Below, one piece after another: positions 16,131 to 25,454 of a DNA stretch of 64,000 bases (position 1 is the stretch's first letter; every line of letters begins with the position of its first letter). A program made the translations under genes and the position numbers. This DNA is from Bacillus sp. N1-1 (GTDB taxonomy: Bacteria > Bacillota > Bacilli > Bacillales > Guptibacillaceae). The stretch is taken from positions 4,154,001-4,218,000 of the forward strand of contig NZ_CP046564.1 in the NCBI RefSeq assembly GCF_009818105.1, read 5' to 3'. A model generated the notes under the pieces. The model made no database searches. It had not been told where the DNA came from and saw only the letters and a program-made list of their open reading frames with translations.

Positions 16131-16171
16131 AGGGACAGAGAAGGCATATCGCCATTCTCTGTCCCTTTTTT
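16131..16171 (+). terminator. Terminator of the gas-vesicle operon
   Basis: AGGGACAGAGAAGGC pairs with GCCATTCTCTGTCCCT (one bulged base), followed by a run of T. It begins 8 bases after the gvpU stop. Confidence 0.9.
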
Positions 16172-16234
16172 CATAGGATTTCCTCAATCAGGGTAGCATA
16201 CGAATACCTAGACCTATGAAGGAGGAAACCGGTC

Positions 16235-16951
16235 ATGACTATGAAAATCGTTACAATTGTCGCTTACTTCTATTTGATCGCCTCATCATTTATTTTTTCA
16301 GGAGATATGTCTGGCGGGAATGATGTGCTCATCGCCCCTTCCGGCTACACGTTCTCAATCTGGTTGTTGATTTATTTGCTTCTTCTCATTTCACTCGTTC
16401 GCCAATTTACGGCAAGTGAGTGTGATCAGGCACTGTATGTGAAAATTTCCTATCTTTTTGCTAGTAGCATGCTTTTATCTGGAACCGCTGTTCTTGTAAG
16501 TGATTCAGTGGCGCTCATCTTTATCGCCGGTTCCTTGATTACCCTCTCTATCCTTTACGCCATTATCACCAAAAATGCTGAGCGCTCTTCCTTTTTCAGC
16601 GTACCGTTCTCGTTCTACCTCGCCTGGACATCGATCGCCACGATTGTGGATGTATTCGTTGTGGCAGAAGAAAATAACGTATCGTTGATTTTGGGTATGA
16701 ATGAGCTAACCTGGACGATTATTATGCTCATTATCGGTGCAGGACTCGCTGTCTACTTTAGCCTCTACAACGACGATTTGATCTACCCGATCGTGTTTTT
16801 GTGGGGTTACTTTGGCATCTTTGTGAAAGAAGATAAACCGTTGCAGCTGACGTACACGCTTAGTATTGTGATAATCGGGCTTGTGGGGTTTGTGATATGG
16901 AAGGTCGTGCGTGAGGTGCGTGGGCGGAGGATGAGAGCGGAGGCGGTTTGA
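16235..16951 (+). CDS. TspO/MBR-like multispanning membrane protein
   Basis: 238 aa with seven or so hydrophobic helices. Motifs APSGYTFSIWLLIYLLLL near residue 33 and PFSFYLAWTSIATIVDVF near 128 match the longer TspO-like (tryptophan-rich sensory protein) proteins of bacilli, although it is longer than classical TspO (about 160 aa) and not very Trp-rich. AAGGAGG precedes the ATG at 16235. It has its own space between the gvp terminator and a repeat element. Ligand and role are unknown. Confidence 0.6.
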   Translation: MTMKIVTIVAYFYLIASSFIFSGDMSGGNDVLIAPSGYTFSIWLLIYLLLLISLVRQFTASECDQALYVKISYLFASSMLLSGTAVLVSDSVALIFIAGSLITLSILYAIITKNAERSSFFSVPFSFYLAWTSIATIVDVFVVAEENNVSLILGMNELTWTIIMLIIGAGLAVYFSLYNDDLIYPIVFLWGYFGIFVKEDKPLQLTYTLSIVIIGLVGFVIWKVVREVRGRRMRAEAV

Positions 16952-16968
16952 AAGTGGGAGGGTATTTC

Positions 16969-17141
16969 GTAGGGGGTCAGGCTCGTGTCTGACCCCCTAC
17001 CCCTCTCATTGTGCGCAATCTCTTACTGCGTAAGGGGTTTGCAGCTGGAATGCTTCACAATTAATGTGAAAAAGTGTCCTTTGGAGGAGGACACTTTTGT
17101 TGGTTTTGTGTTTATGGGGGGTCAGGCTCGCGCCTGACCCC
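16969..17141 (+). repeat. Full-length palindromic interspersed element, copy 2
   Basis: 173 bp. Imperfect palindrome at 16969-17000 (GTAGGGGGTCAG arms), about 70 nt that align by eye with copy 3, hairpin AAAAGTGTCC/GGACACTTTT (17070-17098), a GTTTTGTG linker, and palindrome 17118-17141 with a CGCG centre. The right edge is 6 bp from the amylase stop, so the element probably provides its terminator. Copy 3 lies in the same orientation on the other side of the amylase gene. Confidence 0.85.
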
Positions 17142-17147
17142 TTTCCA

Positions 17148-18710
<1,563 letters not shown>

Positions 18711-18716
18711 TCAATG

Positions 18717-18730
18717 TGAAAGCGTTTGCA
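18717..18730. promoter_or_regulatory. Catabolite-responsive element (cre) of the amylase gene
   Basis: TGAAAGCGTTTGCA fits the cre consensus TGWAARCGYTWNCA at every position. It lies just upstream of the amylase ribosome binding site, where CcpA binding would block transcription. Confidence 0.85.
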
Positions 18731-18866
18731 TTTATAAGTCTACGTGTGCATTTTGTGCATCTCAATCGACTATTTTCACATATAGGGGCGAGTCTTTTGG
18801 TTCATAATTCCGGAATATATCGTCTACTGTGCTATCTGTATCGGTACTAAAGTCATGCGAAACACG

Positions 18867-19038
18867 GGTAGGGGGACAGGCTCGTGCCTGACCCCCTACC
18901 ACTTTCATTTTGCTAAAAATCTTACTGTATAAGGGATCAGCTTTGGAATTTGCCATAATCAATTTGAAAAAGTTTCCTCTCGTTAAGGACACTTTTGTTG
19001 GTTTTGTCTTTATGGGGGTCAGGCTCGCGCCTGACCCC
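18867..19038 (+). repeat. Full-length palindromic interspersed element, copy 3
   Basis: 172 bp. Palindrome 18867-18900 (GGTAGGGGG and CCCCCTACC outer arms, one T-to-A change in the left arm), a 70-nt middle resembling copy 2 (both contain TTACTG, then TAAGGG, then TTTGAAAAAG or TGTGAAAAAG), a degenerate hairpin (GAAAAAGTTTCC/GGACACTTTT), a GTTTTGTCTTT linker and palindrome 19015-19038 with a CGCG centre. Its right palindrome runs into the next gene and supplies that gene's last codons and stop. Confidence 0.85.
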
Positions 19039-19414
19039 TTTCCAAAATCGTTTGAACGAGCTGTTCATCACTACCTTCCACTCTCGTAACTCCGCTTGTG
19101 TAGTAAAAGCTGCTCGCTTCTTTAGCGTTCTGAAATCCTTTTTGATTGAAAAGGTAAACCGGAATATCACGACCAAGCGCAATGCCAAGTTCAATATGGG
19201 TTCCCTTTCCTCCTGGAAGCAGAACAATAAGAATATCAGCTTTTTTAACTGCCTCTAATTCTGCTTCTCCAATTGAAGCAAGTTCATCAATCGTCGCGGC
19301 TTTTTCGTTTTTCGTCCAATCGTATGTATGCTTGAAGCCATGACGTTTCAGTTCAGCAGCTAGTGTCTGTACATGTTGTTTGTTTTGAAAACTTGATGCG
19401 ATGTAAAAGTTCAT
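19019..19414 (-). CDS. Nucleoside 2-deoxyribosyltransferase-like protein
   Basis: 131 aa. It opens MNFYIASSFQNK and has IGEAELEAVKKADILIVLLPGGKGTHIELGIALG, the core of the nucleoside 2-deoxyribosyltransferase family (Pfam Nuc_deoxyrib_tr), including the acidic residue in the TxxELG segment. The role may be base exchange or nucleotide-linked hydrolysis; this is not certain. The last residues GQARA and the TGA come from the palindrome of repeat copy 3, so the original C-terminus has been replaced or extended. An AGGAAAAG site precedes the ATG at 19414. Confidence 0.75.
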   Translation of the reverse strand: MNFYIASSFQNKQHVQTLAAELKRHGFKHTYDWTKNEKAATIDELASIGEAELEAVKKADILIVLLPGGKGTHIELGIALGRDIPVYLFNQKGFQNAKEASSFYYTSGVTRVEGSDEQLVQTILERGQARA

Positions 19415-19471
19415 GTTTCTTTTCCTCCGTTCCCAATCCGTGGCGAAGCACTATACACTTCATTTCTTCTC

Positions 19472-19750
19472 TCAATCAGCCGATGCCAGCTGTTTTTGGA
19501 GCACTTTTTTCAATTTCCGTTCTTTCCGCTCTTCATACATCGGTGATCGTTTCATCTTTTTCATTTTCATTTTCCCAATCACATACCGTACAGACGTATT
19601 TTCTTGAACTAACTTGTTGTATTGAGGTTTCTCAACAATCTCCACAAACCAGCGGTACGCCATCAGTGCCACAATATTGGCTTCAATTCGCTGCTCATCT
19701 GGTGGATCGCCCCACCAAAATAAATCACCCGCTAATGCTAAAATCTCCAT
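19472..19750 (-). CDS. Small basic protein of unknown function
   Basis: About 93 aa if it starts at ATG 19750. A GTG at 19756 is nearer a GAGGAG site, and a TTG at 19762 is also in frame. The N-terminal half is hydrophobic/aromatic (ILALAGDLFWWGDPP, then NIVALMAYRWFVEIVE). The C-terminal half is very basic (KMKMKKMKRSPMYEERKERKLKKVLQK). I do not recognise the family. It lies just upstream of the deoxyribosyltransferase-like gene on the same strand (57 bp apart), so the two may be cotranscribed. Confidence 0.5.
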   Translation of the reverse strand: MEILALAGDLFWWGDPPDEQRIEANIVALMAYRWFVEIVEKPQYNKLVQENTSVRYVIGKMKMKKMKRSPMYEERKERKLKKVLQKQLASAD

Positions 19751-19859
19751 AAACACTTCCAACTCCTCGCCCCCCCTCTACTAAGTCAATTTTACAATAA
19801 TGACCAATCTATCTATAGATACGAAATTGGAGTTGAAATTGTTTCAAAAGATCGATCAA

Positions 19860-19941
19860 TGGAGTGTCCACAATACGTGGATTATTTTGCTATTATTGGG
19901 CGATTTGTCTTTGAAGGGGGTCAGGCTCGAGCCTGACCCCC
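19860..19941 (+). repeat. Partial palindromic element next to D-serine dehydratase
   Basis: A degenerate hairpin region (GGAGTGTCCACAATACGTGGATTATTTT), a CGATTTGTCTTTG linker and a perfect palindrome at 19916-19941 with GGGGGTCAGG arms. The palindrome ends 13 bp from the dsdA stop. Confidence 0.7.
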
Positions 19942-19954
19942 ACCCTATCACTTA

Positions 19955-21229
19955 TCACTTTTCCTTCCACTCTTCTCCCCACTCCTCATCCGGCACGAGG
20001 CTACCGCCTGTTGCCCACACCAGATGTGTGCCGCGAGAACTCTTTCCTTCTACTGCTTGCGGACCGCTCATTCCTGCAAGAGCAGAAGGCTCAAGCTTAA
20101 TGCGTTCTGTTTCATAGATCCATCGGAGCATTTCCTTCATTCGCTCATCTGTCACCGTGTAGACACCTTCAAGCATTGGTTCCATCACACGGCCAACAAA
20201 ACCAGATGGTCGCCCTACAGCTAAGCCATCTGCCGCTGTCTTATTATCGATTCCAAAGTCTTGAACAGATACTTGATCATGCAATCCTGTCATCAAGCCA
20301 ATCAACATAGAAGGAGAGTGCGTCGGTTCAGCGAAGTAACAGTGAACGTGCTCGCCGAACACTTGATGAAGACCAAACGCAATCCCACCGGGTCCTCCAC
20401 CTACTCCGCATGGCAGATAAACATGTAGGGGATGTTCAGCATTCACTTTTATCCCCCGCTCATCGAACTGCTTTTTCAAGCGAAGCGCTGCTACGGCATA
20501 TCCGAGAAAAAGATCTTTAGAATTTTCATCATCAATGAAATAACACGTTAGCTTCTTCTCACACTGCTTTCGCCCTTCTTCTACAGCCGCGCCGTAGTCT
20601 GCCTGATGCTCCACAACTTGAACTCCCTTTTCACGCAAGAGGTCTTTTTTCCACTGTTTCGCATCACTCGACATGTGCACGGTGACGGTAAATCCGAGTT
20701 TTGCCGACATGATGCCAATACTTAACCCGAGGTTCCCTGTTGAACCGACGGAAATTGAAAAAGCCGAGAAGAATTCGGTGAATTTTTTATCAGCTAGAAT
20801 AGAATAATCGTCGTCCTTCGTTAAAATCGCATGACCGAGCGCTAGTTTCTCAGCATGTTTGATGACTTCATAAATCCCGCCACGTGCCTTAATACTGCCA
20901 GCAATCGGGAGGATATCATCTCGTTTTAAAAGAAGATCTCCTGAAATTTTGATCTGTTCTTCCTCCTCCAGCTTCGCTTTCATGTTGCTGATTTCAGAAA
21001 TGGGCGATTCGATGATGCCGTTCGTTTCTGGAAACACTTTGCGAAAATAAGGCGCAAAACGTTTCATCCGAGCTTCAGCGTCCAGAATATCTGCCATCGA
21101 AAGATCCGTTGTTTGAGGGATTATTCCTTTTTGCGGATTTCTCCAATAAACTTCCTTGAACTGAAGTAGGTCGTCTAACAGTGGATGTTCCACTTTCCAC
21201 TGTTTAAGTGATTTTCCAGCTATGGGCAT
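19955..21229 (-). CDS. dsdA: D-serine dehydratase (D-serine ammonia-lyase)
   Basis: 424 aa of the PLP fold-type II family. The PLP lysine is in [16 protein letters not shown] (near residue 115), the phosphate-binding loop in [11 protein letters not shown] (near 160), and a glycine-rich loop in [17 protein letters not shown] (near 275). The N-terminal WRNPQKG motif is typical of DsdA. It converts D-serine to pyruvate and ammonia in the cytoplasm, for detoxification or use of D-serine. AAGGAG lies 9 nt before the ATG. No dsdC or dsdX neighbour is present. Repeat elements flank both ends. Confidence 0.93.
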   Translation of the reverse strand: MPIAGKSLKQWKVEHPLLDDLLQFKEVYWRNPQKGIIPQTTDLSMADILDAEARMKRFAPYFRKVFPETNGIIESPISEISNMKAKLEEEEQIKISGDLLLKRDDILPIAGSIKARGGIYEVIKHAEKLALGHAILTKDDDYSILADKKFTEFFSAFSISVGSTGNLGLSIGIMSAKLGFTVTVHMSSDAKQWKKDLLREKGVQVVEHQADYGAAVEEGRKQCEKKLTCYFIDDENSKDLFLGYAVAALRLKKQFDERGIKVNAEHPLHVYLPCGVGGGPGGIAFGLHQVFGEHVHCYFAEPTHSPSMLIGLMTGLHDQVSVQDFGIDNKTAADGLAVGRPSGFVGRVMEPMLEGVYTVTDERMKEMLRWIYETERIKLEPSALAGMSGPQAVEGKSSRGTHLVWATGGSLVPDEEWGEEWKEK

Positions 21230-21250
21230 GAATTCTTCACTCCTTTACTG

Positions 21251-21290
21251 TAATAGGGGACAGAGAGGGGTCTGACCCCTTCCCCCTATT
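21251..21290. repeat. Short form of the palindromic element
   Basis: Centre GGGGTCTGACCCC at 21267-21279, where the two core arms meet directly as if the middle were deleted, within outer arms AATAGGGGA and TCCCCCTATT. It lies between dsdA and the terminator of the transglycosylase gene. Confidence 0.6.
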
Positions 21291-21318
21291 TAAAAACCCT
21301 CTGACCGAAATCAGAGGG
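21291..21318 (-). terminator. Terminator of the transglycosylase-CWB2 gene
   Basis: CCCTCTGA (21297-21304) pairs with TCAGAGGG (21311-21318). On the minus strand it is followed by TTTTTA. It begins 9 bp past the stop. Confidence 0.85.
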
Positions 21319-21327
21319 CAGTTATCA

Positions 21328-23148
21328 TTATTTTACCGCAAGACCAGCAAGCTCGGAATCCACATTGATAGCGGCTGGTCCGCCTATTAGAACAAAGAGA
21401 CTGAGTTGTTGATCAACAATCGTTTTTTCCATCGCTGTTGAAAGATCAGTTTTCTTTGAGAGTATTAATGGTGCATCATTTTTAGCCGCAAGGACTGCAC
21501 CTGTTAGAGCGTCAGCAAATCCCATACCATTGGCGACATAGCCTGTATTCGATCCATTGCCAAAGTAATCCATGATTTCCTTTGCTGTTCCGAAACGGTC
21601 ATTCCCAGCAAGACGGACGCGGTCATCTGATAATTGTTGATAAACACGGTCGTTTACAACAGCAGAACCGCCTAAAACGATGGTCCTTTTAACACCTGAA
21701 AGTGCGTCCTTTGTTGAATCAGGTAGTGAATCTTTTTTTGTCAACAAAATGGGCATGCCTTCTTTCGCAGCATATGGTGCTACTGCAAGAGCATCTGGAA
21801 AATCCATACCTAATGCTAATACAGCTTTGTTATTAGTAGAATGAAGTTCAGCTGCTATGAGCTCAGCAGTTTCAAATCGGTCATCGCCACCGATTCGGTT
21901 AATTTTCATTCCCATATTAGAAAGCTCATTTTCAATGGCTTGACTAACAGCATTTTCACTTCCGAGAATAACTGCTGTCTTTGGATTGAGACGTTTTATT
22001 TCGTTTCTAAGTTCATCTGTTAACTCATTATCCGGTGTCAGTAGAATTGGCGCATCTTCCTGATAAGCTAGTGGAGCACCAGCTAAAGCATCCGGAAAGT
22101 TTCCACCGCGGCTAATTACTACTGTCTCTGCACCGTCCTGCCAGCCATCTTTTGAAATTTCAATTGAGGTATTGTATCGATTGCTACCTGAAAGACGTTC
22201 GGTTAATGGAATTAAGCTACTAGAAGCCATATAACCTGTTCTTCCATCTACGAGTTTCACATGGTAGCGAACCCAATGTTCCGTAGGGTTAAGGCTGTTT
22301 TTGGTTTCATCGATGTAAAATTGGCTATCCAATACAGTCGCTGTTTCAGATTTGTTGATCTTTATCTCTTTCGTACTGCTTGGAGAATCTTTCATTACTT
22401 TACCTTCTACTGTTGAAACTTTATCGCCTTCTTTTAATAACGTTCTCGAACGAGTCAATTCTTCATCAACAGTATAATGCATTTTGTTAAATACAATGGA
22501 GGCATCTTTCTCGGAATCATAAGTAAAATCATCGCGTTGAAACACAAGCGCTTCTGTATTCAGATCCAAATAATTGTGTTTTTCAACGAGAGCAAGAACC
22601 TTATCCTGATAAGTATCTACATTTCTTGTTCCGTCATTAGAATCACGAAAGTATGGACTATTAACTGGGACAGTGCCATTGTAAGCCATAATCGCAAAGT
22701 ACCAGTGTTCTAGAATGTCTCGATCATTTGTGTTAATTGTTGGAATAATCCCATCAACACCGTAGCTCCATTTTTCATTTAAAATATCTAAACCGGCATC
22801 GATGTTGTATCGTACATCACTTCCGAGTCTTTCAGGATCATAGCAATTTTTTGTTTCGTCACCTTCACATACATGACTGGTCACTTGCATTAAACCAATT
22901 CCACCATCTTTCGAGTTAACGTATGGCTCTGTTTGCGCGTCATCCGCCCATTGCCTCCACGCACTCTCTTTAAGGGCCACCGCCTTCGCAATTTCTGGTG
23001 GAATATTATGTTCTAACGCACTCTCTGTTAACATCTGATTGATGTCATTATAAGTAACCTTTTCTTTCTCAGCTGCTGCCATCGATGGCATAACCAGTGC
23101 TAAGGTTAGGCATGTTACTAGTAAACTCTTTAATTTTTTCCCCATCAT
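21328..23148 (-). CDS. Secreted lytic transglycosylase-like protein with three CWB2 repeats
   Basis: 606 aa (605 if the second ATG at 23145 is used). A signal peptide ends near AAA (about residue 26). Residues 35-195 are SLT/lysozyme-like: EIAKAVALKESAWRQW carries the probable catalytic Glu, followed by GGIGLMQVTS and ILNEKWSYG and a TVPVNSPYF stretch. An SH3-like linker spans about 225-315. From 317 to the end are three CWB2 (Pfam PF04122) repeats with signatures RLSGSNRYNTSIEIS, FPDALAGAPLAY and ILGSENAVS. It probably cleaves peptidoglycan while held non-covalently on wall polymers. Own terminator at 21291. Confidence 0.85.
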   Translation of the reverse strand: MMGKKLKSLLVTCLTLALVMPSMAAAEKEKVTYNDINQMLTESALEHNIPPEIAKAVALKESAWRQWADDAQTEPYVNSKDGGIGLMQVTSHVCEGDETKNCYDPERLGSDVRYNIDAGLDILNEKWSYGVDGIIPTINTNDRDILEHWYFAIMAYNGTVPVNSPYFRDSNDGTRNVDTYQDKVLALVEKHNYLDLNTEALVFQRDDFTYDSEKDASIVFNKMHYTVDEELTRSRTLLKEGDKVSTVEGKVMKDSPSSTKEIKINKSETATVLDSQFYIDETKNSLNPTEHWVRYHVKLVDGRTGYMASSSLIPLTERLSGSNRYNTSIEISKDGWQDGAETVVISRGGNFPDALAGAPLAYQEDAPILLTPDNELTDELRNEIKRLNPKTAVILGSENAVSQAIENELSNMGMKINRIGGDDRFETAELIAAELHSTNNKAVLALGMDFPDALAVAPYAAKEGMPILLTKKDSLPDSTKDALSGVKRTIVLGGSAVVNDRVYQQLSDDRVRLAGNDRFGTAKEIMDYFGNGSNTGYVANGMGFADALTGAVLAAKNDAPLILSKKTDLSTAMEKTIVDQQLSLFVLIGGPAAINVDSELAGLAVK

Positions 23149-23336
23149 TTCCCCCTCATAGACTTCTTAATTGAACACTTCTTTCATTCTAGCATTACTA
23201 GAAATAGATTCCAATTTTTAACACGAATTTGATAATCACTCCCCAGGCTTCGTGGATGGCGATGCTAATTCGTTTTCTCATGAGGTTATAAGATTGATAA
23301 CAGTCGTTTCAAGGATTATACCGTTCTTTATATAGC

Positions 23337-23398
23337 AAAAGTGTCCACCTGTGGTGGACACTTTTGGGTGTTTTGTCTTTTAGAGGGGTCTGACCCCC
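23337..23398 (+). repeat. Partial palindromic element at the 3' end of the NlpC/P60 gene
   Basis: Perfect hairpin AAAAGTGTCCACC/GGTGGACACTTTT (23337-23365), a GTTTTGTCTTTT linker and the short palindrome GGGGTCTGACCCC at 23385-23397. It ends directly against the stop of the minus-strand gene at 23400. Confidence 0.8.
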
Positions 23399-23399
23399 A

Positions 23400-25283
23400 T
23401 TAATGCGCGCGCTTCGCTCCTAAATACCTTGGAGCCCAGTAGCTTGATGTCATATCGCTAATGGTGACGCCTGTTGATGAGCCGGCGTGGATGAATTTAT
23501 TGTTGCCGATGTAGATTCCGCCGTGCGAAGCACCTGGTTTGTAGGTGGTGAAATACACGATATCGCCGACTGACGGTGAGCTTACTGACGTTGTAACGTT
23601 CCACATTTGTGCCATCGTTCTTGGTAATGAAACGCCTTGCTTTTTAAATACATAGACGAGGAAACCGCTACAGTCGAACCCTTGTGTTGGGGTGTTTCCG
23701 CCCCAAACGTAAGGAACACCTATGTATAACGATGCGTCTGCGATCAGGTCCATGACGCTGAAGCTTGAATTCGAGCTTCCGTTATCGCTGTTACCGTCAC
23801 TGCTGCTTCCTTCATAACCAGTTGATTGCTTTAGTTTCTCCCATGTAGCTGGTCCTACAATCCCGTCAACAGTCAACTTGTTTCGTGATTGGAAGTCACG
23901 AACCGCTTGCTCAGTACCATTTCCGAAATCACCATCAAGAGAACCGCTGTATAAGCCAATCGCTTTTAATTTGGATTGTAACTCTTTTACAAGTGATCCT
24001 GTTGAACCTTTTTTCAATAAGTCACCGTAGTCTTCTCCAGTAGAAGGTGATGAAACGACTTTTTCTGTTAAGCCGTCAAGCGCATCCAGTGTTTCCTTTG
24101 TTGCAGTGCCTGTAACCTGCAGTTTCTTTGCTTTCTGAAAGTCCTTGACCGCTTTTTCAGTGACAGGACCAAAGTACCCTGTCGCCTGCGCATGGAATGT
24201 GCCGGCTTTTTTTAACTTGTTCTGGAGATCCGTTACCGCACTTCCAGTTGATCCAACTTTCAAAACGGTCGTTGTCTCCTGCGAGCTTCGCGATTTCAAT
24301 GCATCCACTGTTTTATCATCGGCTACACCTGTTACGGATAATCCTACGATACTTTGAAACTCTTTCACTGCTTTTTGCGTAATACTACCAAAGATCCCGT
24401 CTATGTTATACGAATAATAGCCACGATCTTTCAATAACTGCTGAAGATTGGTTACTGCACTTCCGCGAGATCCAATAGTAAGTTCGCTCGTCACAGGTTT
24501 CGCCGCATCGCCGCTCTCTGATAGCGCTGATAATGTTTTACTATCCACTATACCCGTTTGTGAGAGACCTTTTTCTTTTTGAAAATGTTGGACCGCTGTC
24601 TTCGTGATCTGACCAAAAATACCATCTACATGATATGTATAATAGCCTTTTGCTTTCAGTTTTGTCTGAAGATCCGTTACCGCACTTCCGCGCATCCCAA
24701 CTGAAAGATCTGAAGAAGAACTTGATGATTGTGAGCTTGTAGAACCTAGATTGGCAACTGCACTGATCGTAGCGGAATCTGCCTTTCCTGTTACCGCAAG
24801 TCCTTTTGCTTTTTGAAAATCCTGCACGGCTTTTTGCGTGATCTGACCGTAAATGCCATCCACATTGTACGAATAGTAGCCGGCTTCTTTTAGTTTGGAC
24901 TGAAGATTGATTACGTCTTGACCGCGAGATCCGACTTGTAAAACGGATGAAGATTTGGAAGCTGAAGATTTGCTAACTGTTCCAGCTCCGAGCTTTTGAA
25001 GCGTATCAGTTGTTGCGACCCCGGTGACCTTTAACCCGACAGCCTTTTGGAACTGGCTAACGGCATCTTCTGTAATTGGACCGTAGTACCCTGTAGACGT
25101 GTGGTAGGTAAAATACCCTTTCGCCTTCAATACATCCTGTAGCTCTTTCACGTCCTGATTGTTCATTCCTAGCTTAAGCTCTCGATCTCCAAACGCTGCT
25201 TCTGCACCATCAGGCTGAACAAACATGACGCCCGCGACAATCGCAGAACCAGTTATTGCTTTCTTGACCAATGAAGGTTGCAT
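23400..25283 (-). CDS. NlpC/P60 peptidoglycan endopeptidase with six PG-binding repeats
   Basis: 627 aa. I start at ATG 25283 because GAGGAGG is 6 nt upstream. A signal peptide (MQPSLVKKAITGSAIVAG, cut near AEA) is followed by six PG_binding_1 domains of about 65 aa, each with a pattern like L-x-x-GYY-x-Y-x-DGI-G-x-T-AV-FQ-x-GL-TG, at about residues 30-470. A Ser/Asn/Gly linker then leads to the NlpC/P60 domain (about 515-627): catalytic Cys in FDCSGFLVYVF, His in GASHGGIYIG, and a third polar position in FIHAG. It hydrolyses wall peptides outside the cell and probably helps growth or separation. It has no CWB2 repeats, unlike its neighbours. Confidence 0.92.
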   Translation of the reverse strand: MQPSLVKKAITGSAIVAGVMFVQPDGAEAAFGDRELKLGMNNQDVKELQDVLKAKGYFTYHTSTGYYGPITEDAVSQFQKAVGLKVTGVATTDTLQKLGAGTVSKSSASKSSSVLQVGSRGQDVINLQSKLKEAGYYSYNVDGIYGQITQKAVQDFQKAKGLAVTGKADSATISAVANLGSTSSQSSSSSSDLSVGMRGSAVTDLQTKLKAKGYYTYHVDGIFGQITKTAVQHFQKEKGLSQTGIVDSKTLSALSESGDAAKPVTSELTIGSRGSAVTNLQQLLKDRGYYSYNIDGIFGSITQKAVKEFQSIVGLSVTGVADDKTVDALKSRSSQETTTVLKVGSTGSAVTDLQNKLKKAGTFHAQATGYFGPVTEKAVKDFQKAKKLQVTGTATKETLDALDGLTEKVVSSPSTGEDYGDLLKKGSTGSLVKELQSKLKAIGLYSGSLDGDFGNGTEQAVRDFQSRNKLTVDGIVGPATWEKLKQSTGYEGSSSDGNSDNGSSNSSFSVMDLIADASLYIGVPYVWGGNTPTQGFDCSGFLVYVFKKQGVSLPRTMAQMWNVTTSVSSPSVGDIVYFTTYKPGASHGGIYIGNNKFIHAGSSTGVTISDMTSSYWAPRYLGAKRAH

Positions 25284-25395
25284 CCAGATCCTCCTCATTC
25301 CAATTAAGTTGCTGCCCAAATATCGACACTCTGCCTATACTATCGGCTATAATTCAACAAAGTTTAAGCAATATCCTGTTATTTTTTCCTAAAAA

Positions 25396-25429
25396 TAAGA
25401 GATACAGGTCAAATTCCCTGTATCTCTTA
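25396..25429 (-). terminator. Terminator of the M6 protease gene
   Basis: TAAGAGATACAGG (25396-25408) pairs with CCTGTATCTCTTA (25417-25429), an exact 13-bp stem. TTTTTA follows on the minus strand. Confidence 0.85.
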
Positions 25430-25454
25430 ATGATTTACTGCATCTCTTGTCGCA

